DNA of 64,000 nucleotides from Avichristensenella sp031550535 (GCA_031550535.1 JAVBOM010000057.1:1-64000), one strand, 5' to 3'. Positions 45,790 to 54,216 are shown, counted from the stretch's first letter. Translations and numbers: made by a program. Notes: generated by a model from the letters alone, not told the origin.

Positions 45790-45840
45790 AAGGCGGGCCG
45801 TGACCCAATTGGCTCCGGCCCACCTTGCGGAATCCCTACC
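45790..45840 (-). repeat. Partial twin-hairpin element, copy 10
   Basis: On the minus strand GGTAGGGATTCCGCAAGG starts a normal hairpin 1, but the 3' arm is missing and is replaced by another stem, AAGGTGGGCCG paired with CGGCCCGCCTT. It lies between uxaC and the NUDIX gene. Confidence 0.55.
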
Positions 45841-45847
45841 CTCGGAC

Positions 45848-47248
45848 TCACCCCACGCTCTTGAACAGCCCCATCGCGTTCTCATAGCACACTTTTCGGA
45901 TAATCATCTCCAGCGACCGGTAGTCCTCCGGATACTCGCCGTTCTCCACCCAGCCGCCGAGCACATTGCAGAAGACGCGCCGGAAATACTCGTGCCGCGT
46001 ATAGGACAGCAGGCTGCGGGAGTCCGTCGTCATGCCGACAAACTCGCTCAGCGCGCTGACATTGGCGAGGGATCGGAGCTGCTTCTCCATGCCGTCCTTC
46101 TGGTCGTGGAACCACCACGCCGGCCCCTGGTTCACGTGCGCGGCGATGCCGTCCTGCTGCAGCGTGCCGGCCAGCGTGCCGAGCGTGTAGTTATCCTTGT
46201 CGTTCAGCGTAAACAGCAGTGTCCTGGGCAGCGGCGCGTGCTCCGCGCAGGCGGAGAGCAGCGCGGCCAGAGGCTTCGCGATGGGCGTGTCGGCAATGGC
46301 GTCAAAGCCGGTGTCCGGCCCCAGGCGCTCCAGCATCCGCGCGTTCACGTTGCGCATCGCGCCGATGTGAAGCTGCATCGTCCAGCCGAGGCGGCTGTAC
46401 TCGCCCGCGAGGAACGTTAGCAGCGTCGCGCGGTACGCGTCCGCCAGGTGCGCGAGCACGGGCTCGCCGCGCTTGGCCATCAGGAACGCGTCCTGCGCCA
46501 TCGTCTCGCTAGGCGCTTCCACGGGCACGGTGTCCAGCGCGTGGTCGCTCAGGCGGCAGCCGTTGCCGTGGAAGAATTCCAGCCGGAGCGACAGTGCGCG
46601 CCGGAGCGTCTCAAAGTCGCCGATGGCGAACCCGACGGCGTTCTCAAGCTGCAACAGCCACACCGCGAACGCCTTGGAGTCCAGGTTCAGGGCCTTATCC
46701 GGCCGCCACGCGGGCAGGATCACCGCGCCGGATTCGTTCGTGGCGTGCAGGCGCTGGTGCCATTCCAGCGTATCGACCGGGTCATCCGTGGTGCAGACGA
46801 GCCGGACGTTCGACCGGGCGATCAGGTCCTGCGGGCGAAGCTGGGTGATCTGCTCGTTGCATTCGTTCCAGATGTCCGCGGCGGTCTTGGGTGACAGTGG
46901 CTCGTCGATGTCAAAATACCGGAGCAGTTCCAGGTGCGTCCAGTGGTAGAGCGGGTTGCCGATCAGCTTGGGCAGCGTCTCCGCCCAGGCCATGAATTTT
47001 TCCTCGTCCGACGCGTTGCCGGTGATCATCGCCTCCGGCACGCCCGCGATGCGCCTCGCGCGCCAGTTGTAGTGGTCCCCACCCAGCCACACCTGCGCGA
47101 TGGACTGGAACGGCTCGTTCTCGGCGATCTGCTGCACCGGGATGTGGCAATGGAAGTCACAAATCGGAAGGTCGGCCGCGATGTCGTGGTACAGCTCGCG
47201 CGCGGTGTCCGTATCGAGCAGAAAGTTTTTGCCCATGAAGCGTTTCAT
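45848..47248 (-). CDS. uxaC: Glucuronate isomerase
   Basis: 466 residues from the ATG at 47248, with GAGGAGG upstream; the frame continues to 47281 without a better start. It converts D-glucuronate to D-fructuronate (or galacturonate to tagaturonate). CDFHCHIPVQQIAEN carries the HxH metal pair, WTHLELLRYFDI and CTTDDPVDTLEWH are family blocks, and FVGMTTDSRSLLSYTRHEYFRR closes the barrel. A KDPG aldolase and a broken KDG-kinase-like gene in this window belong to the same hexuronate route. Confidence 0.93.
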   Translation of the reverse strand: MKRFMGKNFLLDTDTARELYHDIAADLPICDFHCHIPVQQIAENEPFQSIAQVWLGGDHYNWRARRIAGVPEAMITGNASDEEKFMAWAETLPKLIGNPLYHWTHLELLRYFDIDEPLSPKTAADIWNECNEQITQLRPQDLIARSNVRLVCTTDDPVDTLEWHQRLHATNESGAVILPAWRPDKALNLDSKAFAVWLLQLENAVGFAIGDFETLRRALSLRLEFFHGNGCRLSDHALDTVPVEAPSETMAQDAFLMAKRGEPVLAHLADAYRATLLTFLAGEYSRLGWTMQLHIGAMRNVNARMLERLGPDTGFDAIADTPIAKPLAALLSACAEHAPLPRTLLFTLNDKDNYTLGTLAGTLQQDGIAAHVNQGPAWWFHDQKDGMEKQLRSLANVSALSEFVGMTTDSRSLLSYTRHEYFRRVFCNVLGGWVENGEYPEDYRSLEMIIRKVCYENAMGLFKSVG

Positions 47249-47286
47249 AAAGCCTTGCTGCCTCCTCACAAGGTGATTCATCTATG

Positions 47287-47850
47287 TTATTCGATAAACG
47301 TGATGGTTCCCGGCTTGCGCGCCGGCGCGGGGATGGGGGTGTCGTCCTGCTTGTGTCCGATCATGACGGAAGTGAATACTTCGTAGCCCGCAGGGATCTT
47401 CAGCGTTTCCCGGAGCGCCCCGCCCTCCGGCGTTTGCAGCGCCATCGTGGCAAAGTAGCCCCAGCATGCGCCCAGGCCGAGCGATTCCGCCGCGAGCAGG
47501 ATGTTCTGCGTGGCCGCCGCCGCGTCGCTTTCGGCCGCGGGGTTCGCCGTGTCGCAGGAGACGTAAACCAGGACGGGCGAGCCATACAGGCAGTGGAAAT
47601 TCTCGTCCTGGCCAAGCTGTTCCAGCCACGGCAGGCCCGATTGTGTGGCGGCTGCCTTTGCCAGGCGGTTGATCCGGGCAAGCATTTCCGCATTCCGGAT
47701 GACCGTGAAGTGCCACGCTTCCCCGGTGCCACTGGGCGCATAGGTTCCGGCTTCCACGATGGCGCGCAGGGTGTCTGTGTCAATGGGATCGGGCCGATAG
47801 GCGCGGACGCTCCGGCGGCGTTTGATGAGATGCAGCATTTCGTTGTTCAT
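47287..47850 (-). CDS. Nitroreductase family protein
   Basis: 187 residues from the ATG at 47850. IKRRRSVRAYRPDPI and APSGTGEAWHFTV are the FMN-binding motifs of nitroreductases, and LAAESLGLGACWGYF is the conserved C-terminal block. It is the leftmost gene of a leftward group that starts at the KDPG aldolase promoter. The gene begins inside the 3' end of the DUF1801-DUF5655 gene (71-base overlap in a different frame). Confidence 0.83.
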   Translation of the reverse strand: MNNEMLHLIKRRRSVRAYRPDPIDTDTLRAIVEAGTYAPSGTGEAWHFTVIRNAEMLARINRLAKAAATQSGLPWLEQLGQDENFHCLYGSPVLVYVSCDTANPAAESDAAAATQNILLAAESLGLGACWGYFATMALQTPEGGALRETLKIPAGYEVFTSVMIGHKQDDTPIPAPARKPGTITFIE

Positions 47851-48598
47851 TTGCTTGTCCTCGCTTTTGTGGTTTCTGGGTGAGCGCGTAGGATTCCGCG
47901 ATCCAGACGAGCAGATCGTCAAAGCGCGAGCCGTCCGTGAGTTCCACGGTGTGCGCCACACGGTTGGCGGACAGTTGCCGCGTTTTGACCGGTTGGACTT
48001 CCGGGCGCGGGCTTGCGGCGTAAAACTCCACGCGCATCGCGGCGGCGGTGCCGCTGATCTCCGCAAAGGTGGTATCGTGCTTCCAGCGGATGCTGACGGC
48101 GGGGAAGAACTCCACGAACGCGGGCAGACGGGCACGGGCCATGTCCAGCAGTTGTGCGTACAGCGGAATCCATTTCGCCCGGACGCCGGGGAGCGCGACC
48201 TCTAGCTGTTCCGCGTAGGAGAGGATCGGTACGGTGTCCACGGGCGGCGGGTCGGGCAGGCGGTTCACGCGGACGACCTCGTCGCACAGCGCGCGCAGGA
48301 CGGGCCTCGCGGCCTCGTCCGTGAATTTCACCTTCACGCAGCCCTTGCCAAAGTCCGCGCCGGGAAGCTGCCCTTTCAACCCTTCGATAAGGTCGAAGTT
48401 CATCGTGTGGACGGAAATGTGCGACTTGGCGACATTGAACAGCACGTAACTCTTGCCGACCTTGTACATGGGCCGCTGTCGGAACATGACGGGCGTGATG
48501 TCGCCGTGGCGCTCGGCCATATAGCCCAGGAAATCGACGAGCCAGTCCTTCCCGGGGCTATCCAAGGAGGCGGCGTATGCTTCGGGCGTTGTCAGCAT
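47780..48598 (-). CDS. DUF1801-DUF5655 two-domain protein
   Basis: 272 residues from the ATG at 48598. Residues about 15-115 (DWLVDFLGYMAERHGDITPVMF, then LFNVAKSHISVHTMNF) fit the YdhG/DUF1801 fold related to frataxin-like iron chaperones. Residues about 130-245 (ARLPAFVEFFPAVSIRWKHDTTF and RVEFYAAS) fit DUF5655. The last ~25 residues lie over the start of the nitroreductase gene and look unconserved, so a frameshift at the 3' end is possible. Ribosome-binding site is weak (AAGG). Confidence 0.55.
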   Translation of the reverse strand: MLTTPEAYAASLDSPGKDWLVDFLGYMAERHGDITPVMFRQRPMYKVGKSYVLFNVAKSHISVHTMNFDLIEGLKGQLPGADFGKGCVKVKFTDEAARPVLRALCDEVVRVNRLPDPPPVDTVPILSYAEQLEVALPGVRAKWIPLYAQLLDMARARLPAFVEFFPAVSIRWKHDTTFAEISGTAAAMRVEFYAASPRPEVQPVKTRQLSANRVAHTVELTDGSRFDDLLVWIAESYALTQKPQKRGQANEQRNAASHQTPPERPRLSARSH

Positions 48599-48608
48599 GG
48601 CGCGGCCC

Positions 48609-49379
48609 TTATTTCTGCACCAGGCGGATGCGGCTGTCCAGTGCGTCGATGCCACGCTCGGCCAGATAAAATGCGGCGCGCGCGGGGCTATGGGTCGCGA
48701 GCGTGACCGTCTCGCCCTTTGCCAGCGCGAGCACAGCGTCCAGGCCGAGCGAGAACCCGAGCATCGCGTCCACCGCGCCGCGCGTCGCGCGCTCCACGGC
48801 GGCAAAATCGCCCGCGTCCACCCACGCTTCCTTGACCATCCAGCTTCCGCCGCACGCGAGAATCTTTTCAAACGCCAGATAGCTGGGCAGCTTTTTCTCG
48901 TCAATGCCGCCCGTGGGCACGAACGACACCGCGCCGTACGGGGCGCTCATGGCCTTGATGGCATTAAGCCCGCCGATCGCCTCCGCCGGGAAGAACTTGA
49001 CCGCCGTCAGCCCAAGCTCCAGCGCGCGCTCGATATCCGACGGGCACGCGCACCCCGGCAGCACGGGCAAGCCCTTGTCGATGCAGTGCCGGACGACCGC
49101 CGGGTTCAGCCCGGGCGTGACGATATACGCAGCGCCCGCCGCCGCCGCGCGGTCCACCTGGTCCACGGTCAGCACCGTGCCCGCGCCGAGCAGCACGTCC
49201 GGCAGTGCCTCGTGCACGCGGCGGATGGATTCCTCGGCCGCGGCCGTGCGGAACGTGATCTCCGCCACGGGCAGACCGCCGCGCGCCAGCGCGCCACAAA
49301 GGGGCACGGCGTCCTCCGGCCGGTTCAGCTTGATGACCGGCACGATGCCGCGCTGGGAGATGGCCTTGATGATGTCCAT
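48609..49379 (-). CDS. eda: KDPG/KHG aldolase with shortened VOC-like tail
   Basis: 256 residues from the ATG at 49379. Residues 1-205 are a class I KDPG aldolase: VAEITFRTAAAE, GAGTVLT, and the Schiff-base lysine in VKFFPAEAIGG. Many Clostridial homologues of about 320 residues have a C-terminal VOC domain with a MLGFELAHVGIN-type start and a GHIAIATN...YLERxGV...LLQK end. Here MLGFSLGL is followed closely by TVTLATHSPARAAFYLAERG and ends LVQK, so most of the VOC domain interior is missing. It splits 2-keto-3-deoxy-6-phosphogluconate into pyruvate and glyceraldehyde-3-phosphate. Confidence 0.85.
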   Translation of the reverse strand: MDIIKAISQRGIVPVIKLNRPEDAVPLCGALARGGLPVAEITFRTAAAEESIRRVHEALPDVLLGAGTVLTVDQVDRAAAAGAAYIVTPGLNPAVVRHCIDKGLPVLPGCACPSDIERALELGLTAVKFFPAEAIGGLNAIKAMSAPYGAVSFVPTGGIDEKKLPSYLAFEKILACGGSWMVKEAWVDAGDFAAVERATRGAVDAMLGFSLGLDAVLALAKGETVTLATHSPARAAFYLAERGIDALDSRIRLVQK

Positions 49380-49457
49380 CTTCGAGTACCTCTTTTTCTG
49401 TGTCGTTTGGATTGCGATGAGGATACACACGCAAAAACCATCGCTGCGAATAACGAA

Positions 49458-49486
49458 ATTCTAGCACGCCGGATGCGGGGCGTCAA
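49458..49486 (-). promoter_or_regulatory. Promoter of the eda gene group
   Basis: On the minus strand TTGACG and TAGAAT with a 17-base spacer, about 80 bases before the eda start. Confidence 0.7.
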
Positions 49487-49530
49487 GGAGGAGGGGGAAA
49501 GCGTACAGGGGGACGGAGGAGGGGGACGTT

Positions 49531-49558
49531 TTCTTTCTTTTCGGGAGAAAAGAAAGAA
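49531..49558. repeat. Perfect 12-bp inverted repeat
   Basis: TTCTTTCTTTTC-GGGA-GAAAAGAAAGAA: a perfect purine/pyrimidine stem with a four-base loop. It may act as a transcript hairpin; there is no T run. Confidence 0.7.
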
Positions 49559-49820
49559 GCAAAGAAAAGCCTTCTTGGGGAACGGATTGCAATCTATGGA
49601 ATGGTTAGACGCGCTTAGGGGGGGAGGGCGTTTGCTCGAGAAACGTACCAGGGTGTGCCTTGCGGTGTGTTGATTCATCTGTCGCCGTGGTTCTGGCCGC
49701 GATTTTCGGGAGCGTGGAGCCGACCCGGGAAGGCATCACGATCCCGTCCGGAATTAATAGATTCTTTTTACATCGCCCCCGCTTGACACCGCCCTCCATC
49801 CATGCTTTCATGGTCATACT

Positions 49821-51035
49821 ATGGACATGAATAGGAACACGGGCAAAATGCCCCTCCCCGCCTACGTGGAAACGGCGCTCGCGCAACTCACCGCGTGCGG
49901 CCACGAAGCCTACGCTGTGGGCGGCTGCGTGCGCGACATGCTGATGGGGCGCGCGCCGCACGACTGGGACGTGTGCACCAGCGCCGCGCCGGACGCCGTG
50001 GGGCGCTGCTTCCAGGACCGGCGCGTGCTGGAAACGGGCATCCAACACGGCACGGTGACGGTGCTGTTTGATCGGGATGAGGCAGGGATTTCTTGCGAAA
50101 TCCCCTTCATGGAGCGCAATCTTCGGTTGCGTGCCACCGTCCAAATTGAGATCACGACCTACCGGGTGGACGGTGCGTATGGCGACCACCGGCGGCCGGA
50201 CAGCGTGGCCTTCACGGGGAGCCTCCGGGAGGACCTGGCGCGGCGTGACTTCACCATCAACGCGATGGCGTACCGGCCGGACACAGGCGTCGTGGATTAC
50301 TTCGGCGGGCGGGAGGACTTGATGGCTGGAGTGATCCGGTGCGTGGGCGAGCCCGCGAAGCGATTCGCGGAGGACGCGCTACGCATCCTGCGGGCGCTGC
50401 GGTTCGCCTCGCGGTTTGGGTTCCGCCTGGACGAGGCGACCGCGGACGCGCTGCTCCGGGACCGTGCGTCGCTGCGTTATGTGGCGGCGGAGCGCGTGCT
50501 GGCGGAGCTGTGCGGCATGGACTTCGCCCGGATCGACCCGCGCTTTCTGCCCGTGCTGCGGGCGGTGATCCCGGAGCTTGACACCCTGCCGCCGCAGCCT
50601 GTGCTGCCGGAGGTGCCCGCGCTGCGCCTGGCCACGCTGCTGCGGGGGCTGGACGCGGAGGCGATATTGACGCGCCTGAAAGCGAGCCGCGCCCTGACCG
50701 CGCGGGTAGCCATGCTGGCGCGGGAAGTGGGCGCGACGGTTCCGGCGGAGGATGTCGCGGTGCGGCGGCTCCTGCGGCGCATTGGGCCGGAGGCCGCGGC
50801 GCAACTGATGGTCGTGCAGGAGAACCCCGAGGCCGCGCGCGTGCTTGATGCCGTGCTGACGCGGGGGGATTGCTACTCGCTCAAAACGCTGGCCGTGGGC
50901 GGCGCGGACATGGTGGCGCTGGGATATGGCGGCCAAGCGGTTGGCGAGGCGCTGGAATCGCTGCTGGACCGTGTGGTGGAGGGGATATTGCCCAATGAAA
51001 AGGGGGCGCTGCTGGAGGCCGCGCGCGGGCGGTAG
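49821..51035 (+). CDS. cca: CCA-adding tRNA nucleotidyltransferase, interrupted by an in-frame repeat
   Basis: 404 residues. The catalytic head has GGCVRDMLMGRAPHDWDVCT with the D-x-D metal ligands, then RRDFTINAMAYRP, and RFAEDALRILRALRFASRFG closes the neck. Residues about 88-107 (from AGIS to RATV, between VLFDRDE and QIEITTYR) are absent from the family and match a 60-bp twin-hairpin element read in frame; removing them restores VLFDRDEQIEITTYR, a normal segment. It adds or repairs the tRNA 3' CCA end. The ATG at 49821 has no clear ribosome-binding site; the ATG at 49848, with AGGA upstream, is a good alternative start. Confidence 0.88.
   Translation: MDMNRNTGKMPLPAYVETALAQLTACGHEAYAVGGCVRDMLMGRAPHDWDVCTSAAPDAVGRCFQDRRVLETGIQHGTVTVLFDRDEAGISCEIPFMERNLRLRATVQIEITTYRVDGAYGDHRRPDSVAFTGSLREDLARRDFTINAMAYRPDTGVVDYFGGREDLMAGVIRCVGEPAKRFAEDALRILRALRFASRFGFRLDEATADALLRDRASLRYVAAERVLAELCGMDFARIDPRFLPVLRAVIPELDTLPPQPVLPEVPALRLATLLRGLDAEAILTRLKASRALTARVAMLAREVGATVPAEDVAVRRLLRRIGPEAAAQLMVVQENPEAARVLDAVLTRGDCYSLKTLAVGGADMVALGYGGQAVGEALESLLDRVVEGILPNEKGALLEAARGR
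50082..50141 (+). repeat. Twin-hairpin element, copy 11, inside cca
   Basis: GCAGGGATTTC-TTGC-GAAATCCCC then GAGCGCAATC-TTCG-GTTGCGTGCC and ACCGTC: 60 bases, a multiple of three, with no stop in the cca frame. It encodes 20 extra residues. Confidence 0.9.
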
Positions 51036-51345
51036 TTTTCCGCGCTTTGCGGGCAGTGTGCTCTGGGCGCTATGGCTTTCTTCTCGTCCTGTTGAATGCA
51101 CAAAGGGGCGTTTCGCCGTTCGTGATGCGCCTTCCCGCCCCCGTGGTTCCACTCTTCGCGCCCCCTTCCCGTCCAATCGACGCCATTCGCGCCGCTGTAT
51201 CCTTTCCGAACCAATCCAGCCCCGCATGAATAAAATAGTGTGTATGAGCAGAGCGCCTGTTTTGTTGCGCGTTCCCCGCGCGGCAACGCGCGCGCACCGC
51301 TCATATGACGTGAATTCTTGACTTTCACGCATGGGAGGGATGATT
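51036..51345. other. Intergenic region between cca and the beta-propeller gene
   Basis: 310 bases. I see no gene, only scattered GCGC inverted repeats (for example GCGCGTTCC...GCGCGC near 51270) and no clear promoter or terminator. Confidence 0.5.
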
Positions 51346-52398
51346 ATGCCTTGTGCCGGGAACGGCTTTGGATTGGTATTCGCGATGACGAACGCGCAGG
51401 ATAACGGCGTATCGGTCTTCGCGCGAAATTCCCTGGGGGATCTGACCTGGGTGGGGCAATACGAAACCGGCGGGAGCGGGTCCGGGGAGCCGCTGCTGGA
51501 CCCGCTGTCCTCGCAGGGTGCGCTGGCCGTGTCCGGGAACGGGCACTTCCTGTTCGCCGTCAACGCCGGCGACAACACCGTCAGCAGCTTTCGCATCCGC
51601 CGGCAGTCACTGGAACTGCTGTCGGTCTGCACTTCGGGCGGCGTTCGCCCGGTCGGCCTCGCCACGAGCGGCGACGCGCTCTACGTCATCAACGCGGGCG
51701 ACGAGAGCACGAACTCGTGCGTCGCGGGGCTGTGGATCGACCCGTGTGGCGGGCTGTGCCCGATCGCCGGATCGCGGCAACCGCTCAGCGAGGCGCACGC
51801 CCAGCCCGCGTGCGTCGCGATCAGCCCATGCGCCCGCGCGCTGGTCGTCACGGAGCGCTCCACCGGCATCCTGAGCACGTACACCGTGGCGGACGACGGT
51901 TCCCTGACCGGGCCGAACGCGCAGCCTTCCAGCGGCGCGGGACCTTTCGGGGCCACATTCCGCTTTGACGGTGTGCTGTTCGTCGCCGAGGGAGTGCGGA
52001 GCGCCCTTTCATCCTACGACTTGGCGGAAGGCGGCGTGTTGTCCGTCATCAGCGGATCGGTGCAGAACGGCCAGGAGGCCACGTGCTGGGTATCCATCAC
52101 GCCGGATGGCCGCAACGCCTACACGTCCAACGCGGGCAGCGGCACGATCTCGCGCTACGAGTTGCTGAACAATGGTTCGCTGGTCGTGCTCGGCAGCGAG
52201 ACCAGCACGCCCGATGGCATGGGCGCGCCGCTGGACAGCGTCATCGACCGGCTGGGCCGGAACCTGTATGTCCTCAACGGCAACCAGGGCTCCATCAGCG
52301 TGTTTGACATCACGCAGAGCGGGGACATCGTCCTGCGGCAGCTTTTCACGGATACGGGGCTGCCCACGCTGAGCGCGCAGGGGCTGGCGATACGGTAA
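51346..52398 (+). CDS. Lactonase/YVTN-type beta-propeller protein
   Basis: 350 residues from the ATG at 51346, with GGGAGG seven bases upstream. Repeated blades such as LAVSGNGHFLFAVNAGDNTVSSFRI, VSITPDGRNAYTSNAGSGTISRYEL and SVIDRLGRNLYVLNGNQGSISVFDI define a seven-bladed propeller of the lactonase (PF10282) or YVTN type. Members act as 6-phosphogluconolactonase or bind ligands without known catalysis. No signal peptide is present. Several cysteines in the third and fourth blades (CVAGLWIDPCGGLCP) are unusual for a cytoplasmic propeller. Confidence 0.75.
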   Translation: MPCAGNGFGLVFAMTNAQDNGVSVFARNSLGDLTWVGQYETGGSGSGEPLLDPLSSQGALAVSGNGHFLFAVNAGDNTVSSFRIRRQSLELLSVCTSGGVRPVGLATSGDALYVINAGDESTNSCVAGLWIDPCGGLCPIAGSRQPLSEAHAQPACVAISPCARALVVTERSTGILSTYTVADDGSLTGPNAQPSSGAGPFGATFRFDGVLFVAEGVRSALSSYDLAEGGVLSVISGSVQNGQEATCWVSITPDGRNAYTSNAGSGTISRYELLNNGSLVVLGSETSTPDGMGAPLDSVIDRLGRNLYVLNGNQGSISVFDITQSGDIVLRQLFTDTGLPTLSAQGLAIR

Positions 52399-52421
52399 CC
52401 GCGACACACAAAGGAAGGACC

Positions 52422-52448
52422 TCTGCCAAGGGCGCTGCCTTTGGCAGA
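52422..52448. terminator. Hairpin between convergent genes
   Basis: TCTGCCAAGG and CCTTTGGCAGA pair around a GCGCTG loop. It lies between two convergent genes, so it may end both, but it lacks a T run. Confidence 0.5.
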
Positions 52449-52976
52449 TTACATAGGATCAAAGCGCTGCTTCGCCTTTTCCATGATCCCCTTCACGAAA
52501 CCAGCCTTGGCGTCCTGGTATTCGCCGGGGGAATGGCGGTGCTTTTCCGACGCGACCCGTTTCACGTTCTCATATTCGGCAAACGCCTCCCGGTCAGCGC
52601 GCAGAAAATCCCGAAACAGCAATTCATCCGCGATGTGCGGGTTGCCCTTCTCGTAGATGTGAACATGCGCGGCATGGTTCTCTCCATCTTCTTTGAGGCG
52701 GACGAAATACCTTCTTCCGTGGATGCCCTGCTCGCCCCGGGCGATGTATCCGCTTGCGGCCATCGCTTCACCATAGACGTCTACCGGCGCAATCGCGCCC
52801 ACCACCACCATCACGTCAATGGTCGGCTTTGCCGCCATCCCGTCGATGGATGTGGAACCGAAATGCTGTATGTCCAGAACGAGCTCGCCCAATATGCCCA
52901 TCAGCGCGTTCTTTTCCCGTTCATATAGCGCCGGCCAACCCGCGTCATAGGGGACGACGTTCATTTCTCTTGCCAT
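52449..52976 (-). CDS. GrpB family protein (UPF0157)
   Basis: 175 residues. VPYDAGWPALYEREKNAL, then HFGSTSIDGMAAKPTIDVMV, is the GrpB/nucleotidyltransferase-fold signature (GS followed by D-x-D-like residues), with the HVHIYEKGNPHIADELLFRDFLRA block downstream. Function unknown; sometimes fused to CoaE or acetyltransferases. GGAGGGAT precedes the ATG. Confidence 0.85.
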   Translation of the reverse strand: MAREMNVVPYDAGWPALYEREKNALMGILGELVLDIQHFGSTSIDGMAAKPTIDVMVVVGAIAPVDVYGEAMAASGYIARGEQGIHGRRYFVRLKEDGENHAAHVHIYEKGNPHIADELLFRDFLRADREAFAEYENVKRVASEKHRHSPGEYQDAKAGFVKGIMEKAKQRFDPM

Positions 52977-53045
52977 GGTTCATCCCTCCGGCAACAGTAT
53001 GCGCCCATGCGGTGTGGGCCGTCAACCATGGCCCCACATTTTCAC

Positions 53046-53073
53046 TTGACACGCGCGCGCGACGGCTTATAAT
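53046..53073 (+). promoter_or_regulatory. Promoter of ilvE
   Basis: TTGACA at 53046-53051 and TATAAT at 53068-53073, both consensus, 16-base spacer. The leader of about 70 nt is too short for a T-box. Confidence 0.85.
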
Positions 53074-53148
53074 AATACGTATTCATATCTCAAAATGGGG
53101 AAATTTGTGCCGTTTGGGATGAAAAGCCAGTTGAAATGAGGATTTACC

Positions 53149-54216
53149 ATGCAGACAATTCCTGTTACGTATGCGAAACAGCGCAAGCCCAAGCCCACGG
53201 ACGAGAGCAAGCTGGCCTTTGGCAAACTGTTTGCCGACCACATGCTCATCATGGACTATAATCCGGAGCGCGGCTGGCACGACATGCGGATCGTTCCGCA
53301 CGCCGATTTCTCCATGGACCCGGCCTCCATGGTCTTTCACTACGGGCAGGCGATCTTTGAGGGGCTGAAGTGTTACCGCGCGAAGGATGGGAAAATCCGC
53401 CTGTTTCGCCCGCGCGACAATTTTGTGCGGATGAACATGTCGGCCGAACGGATGAGCATCCCCAAGATCGACCCGGATCAGTGCCTGGAAGGGCTGAAGC
53501 GGCTTCTGGACGTGGAGCGGGACTGGGTGCCCGGCGCTCCGGGCACGTCGCTGTACGTGCGGCCGACCATCATCGCCACGGACGTGAGCCTCGGGGTGCA
53601 CGCCTCGTCCACATACCGCTTTTTCATTATCCTGTCGCCCAGCGGGGCGTATTACGCGGGCGGATTGACGCCCGTGGGCATCTATGTGGAGGACGAACTG
53701 GTGCGCGCCGTGCGCGGGGGCATCGGCTTCACCAAGGCGGCCGCCAACTACGCCGCGTCGTTGTACGCGGGCGAGGTTGCCGGCGCGAAGGGCTACGCGC
53801 AGGTGCTATGGCTGGACGGTGTGGAGCGCAAGTACGTGGAAGAGGTCGGCTCCATGAACATCATGTTCGTGTACGACGGCGCGGTGGTCACGCCGCAGCT
53901 CACCGGCAGCATCCTGCCGGGCATCACGCGCGCGAGCATCATGCAGCTCGCCAAGGATATGGGCCACCCCGTGGAGGAGCGGCGGATCCCGATGCAGATG
54001 GTGTTTGACGGGGCAAAGGACGGGCGGCTGTCCGAAGCGTTCGGCACGGGCACGGCGGCGGTGGTTTCACCGGTCGGCTCGCTGTGCTGGCGGGGCGAGG
54101 AAGTCACCGTGGGCGGCGGCGGCATCGGGCCGATCACGCAGAAGATATACGATACCCTGACCGGCATCCAGCTCGGCACCCAGGCGGACCCCTACGGCTG
54201 GACGGTGGAGTTCTGA
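53149..54216 (+). CDS. ilvE: Branched-chain amino-acid aminotransferase
   Basis: 355 residues of the class IV PLP aminotransferase, eukaryote/Firmicutes BCAT2-like branch. FHYGQAIFEGLKCYR, the PLP lysine K196 in GFTKAAANYAAS, KYVEEVGSMN and GTGTAAVVSPVG are all present. It interconverts leucine, isoleucine and valine with their 2-oxoacids. TGAGGAT precedes the ATG. Its 3' end overlaps the convergent AI-2E gene by 25 bases. It is monocistronic under a strong promoter. Confidence 0.93.
   Translation: MQTIPVTYAKQRKPKPTDESKLAFGKLFADHMLIMDYNPERGWHDMRIVPHADFSMDPASMVFHYGQAIFEGLKCYRAKDGKIRLFRPRDNFVRMNMSAERMSIPKIDPDQCLEGLKRLLDVERDWVPGAPGTSLYVRPTIIATDVSLGVHASSTYRFFIILSPSGAYYAGGLTPVGIYVEDELVRAVRGGIGFTKAAANYAASLYAGEVAGAKGYAQVLWLDGVERKYVEEVGSMNIMFVYDGAVVTPQLTGSILPGITRASIMQLAKDMGHPVEERRIPMQMVFDGAKDGRLSEAFGTGTAAVVSPVGSLCWRGEEVTVGGGGIGPITQKIYDTLTGIQLGTQADPYGWTVEF

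Larger units (their letters stand above)
49380..49820. other. Intergenic region between eda and cca
   Basis: 441 bases without a convincing gene. It contains the leftward eda promoter, a G-rich stretch (GGAGGAGGGGGA), a perfect 12-bp inverted repeat at 49531-49558, and a TTGACA-like -35 box at about 49783 whose matching -10 toward cca is unclear (CATACT at 49815 is 26 bases away). Confidence 0.6.

Noticed and set aside
53074..53148. T-box leader before ilvE
   Set aside because: The leader is only about 70 nt and lacks the T-box sequence and a terminator.
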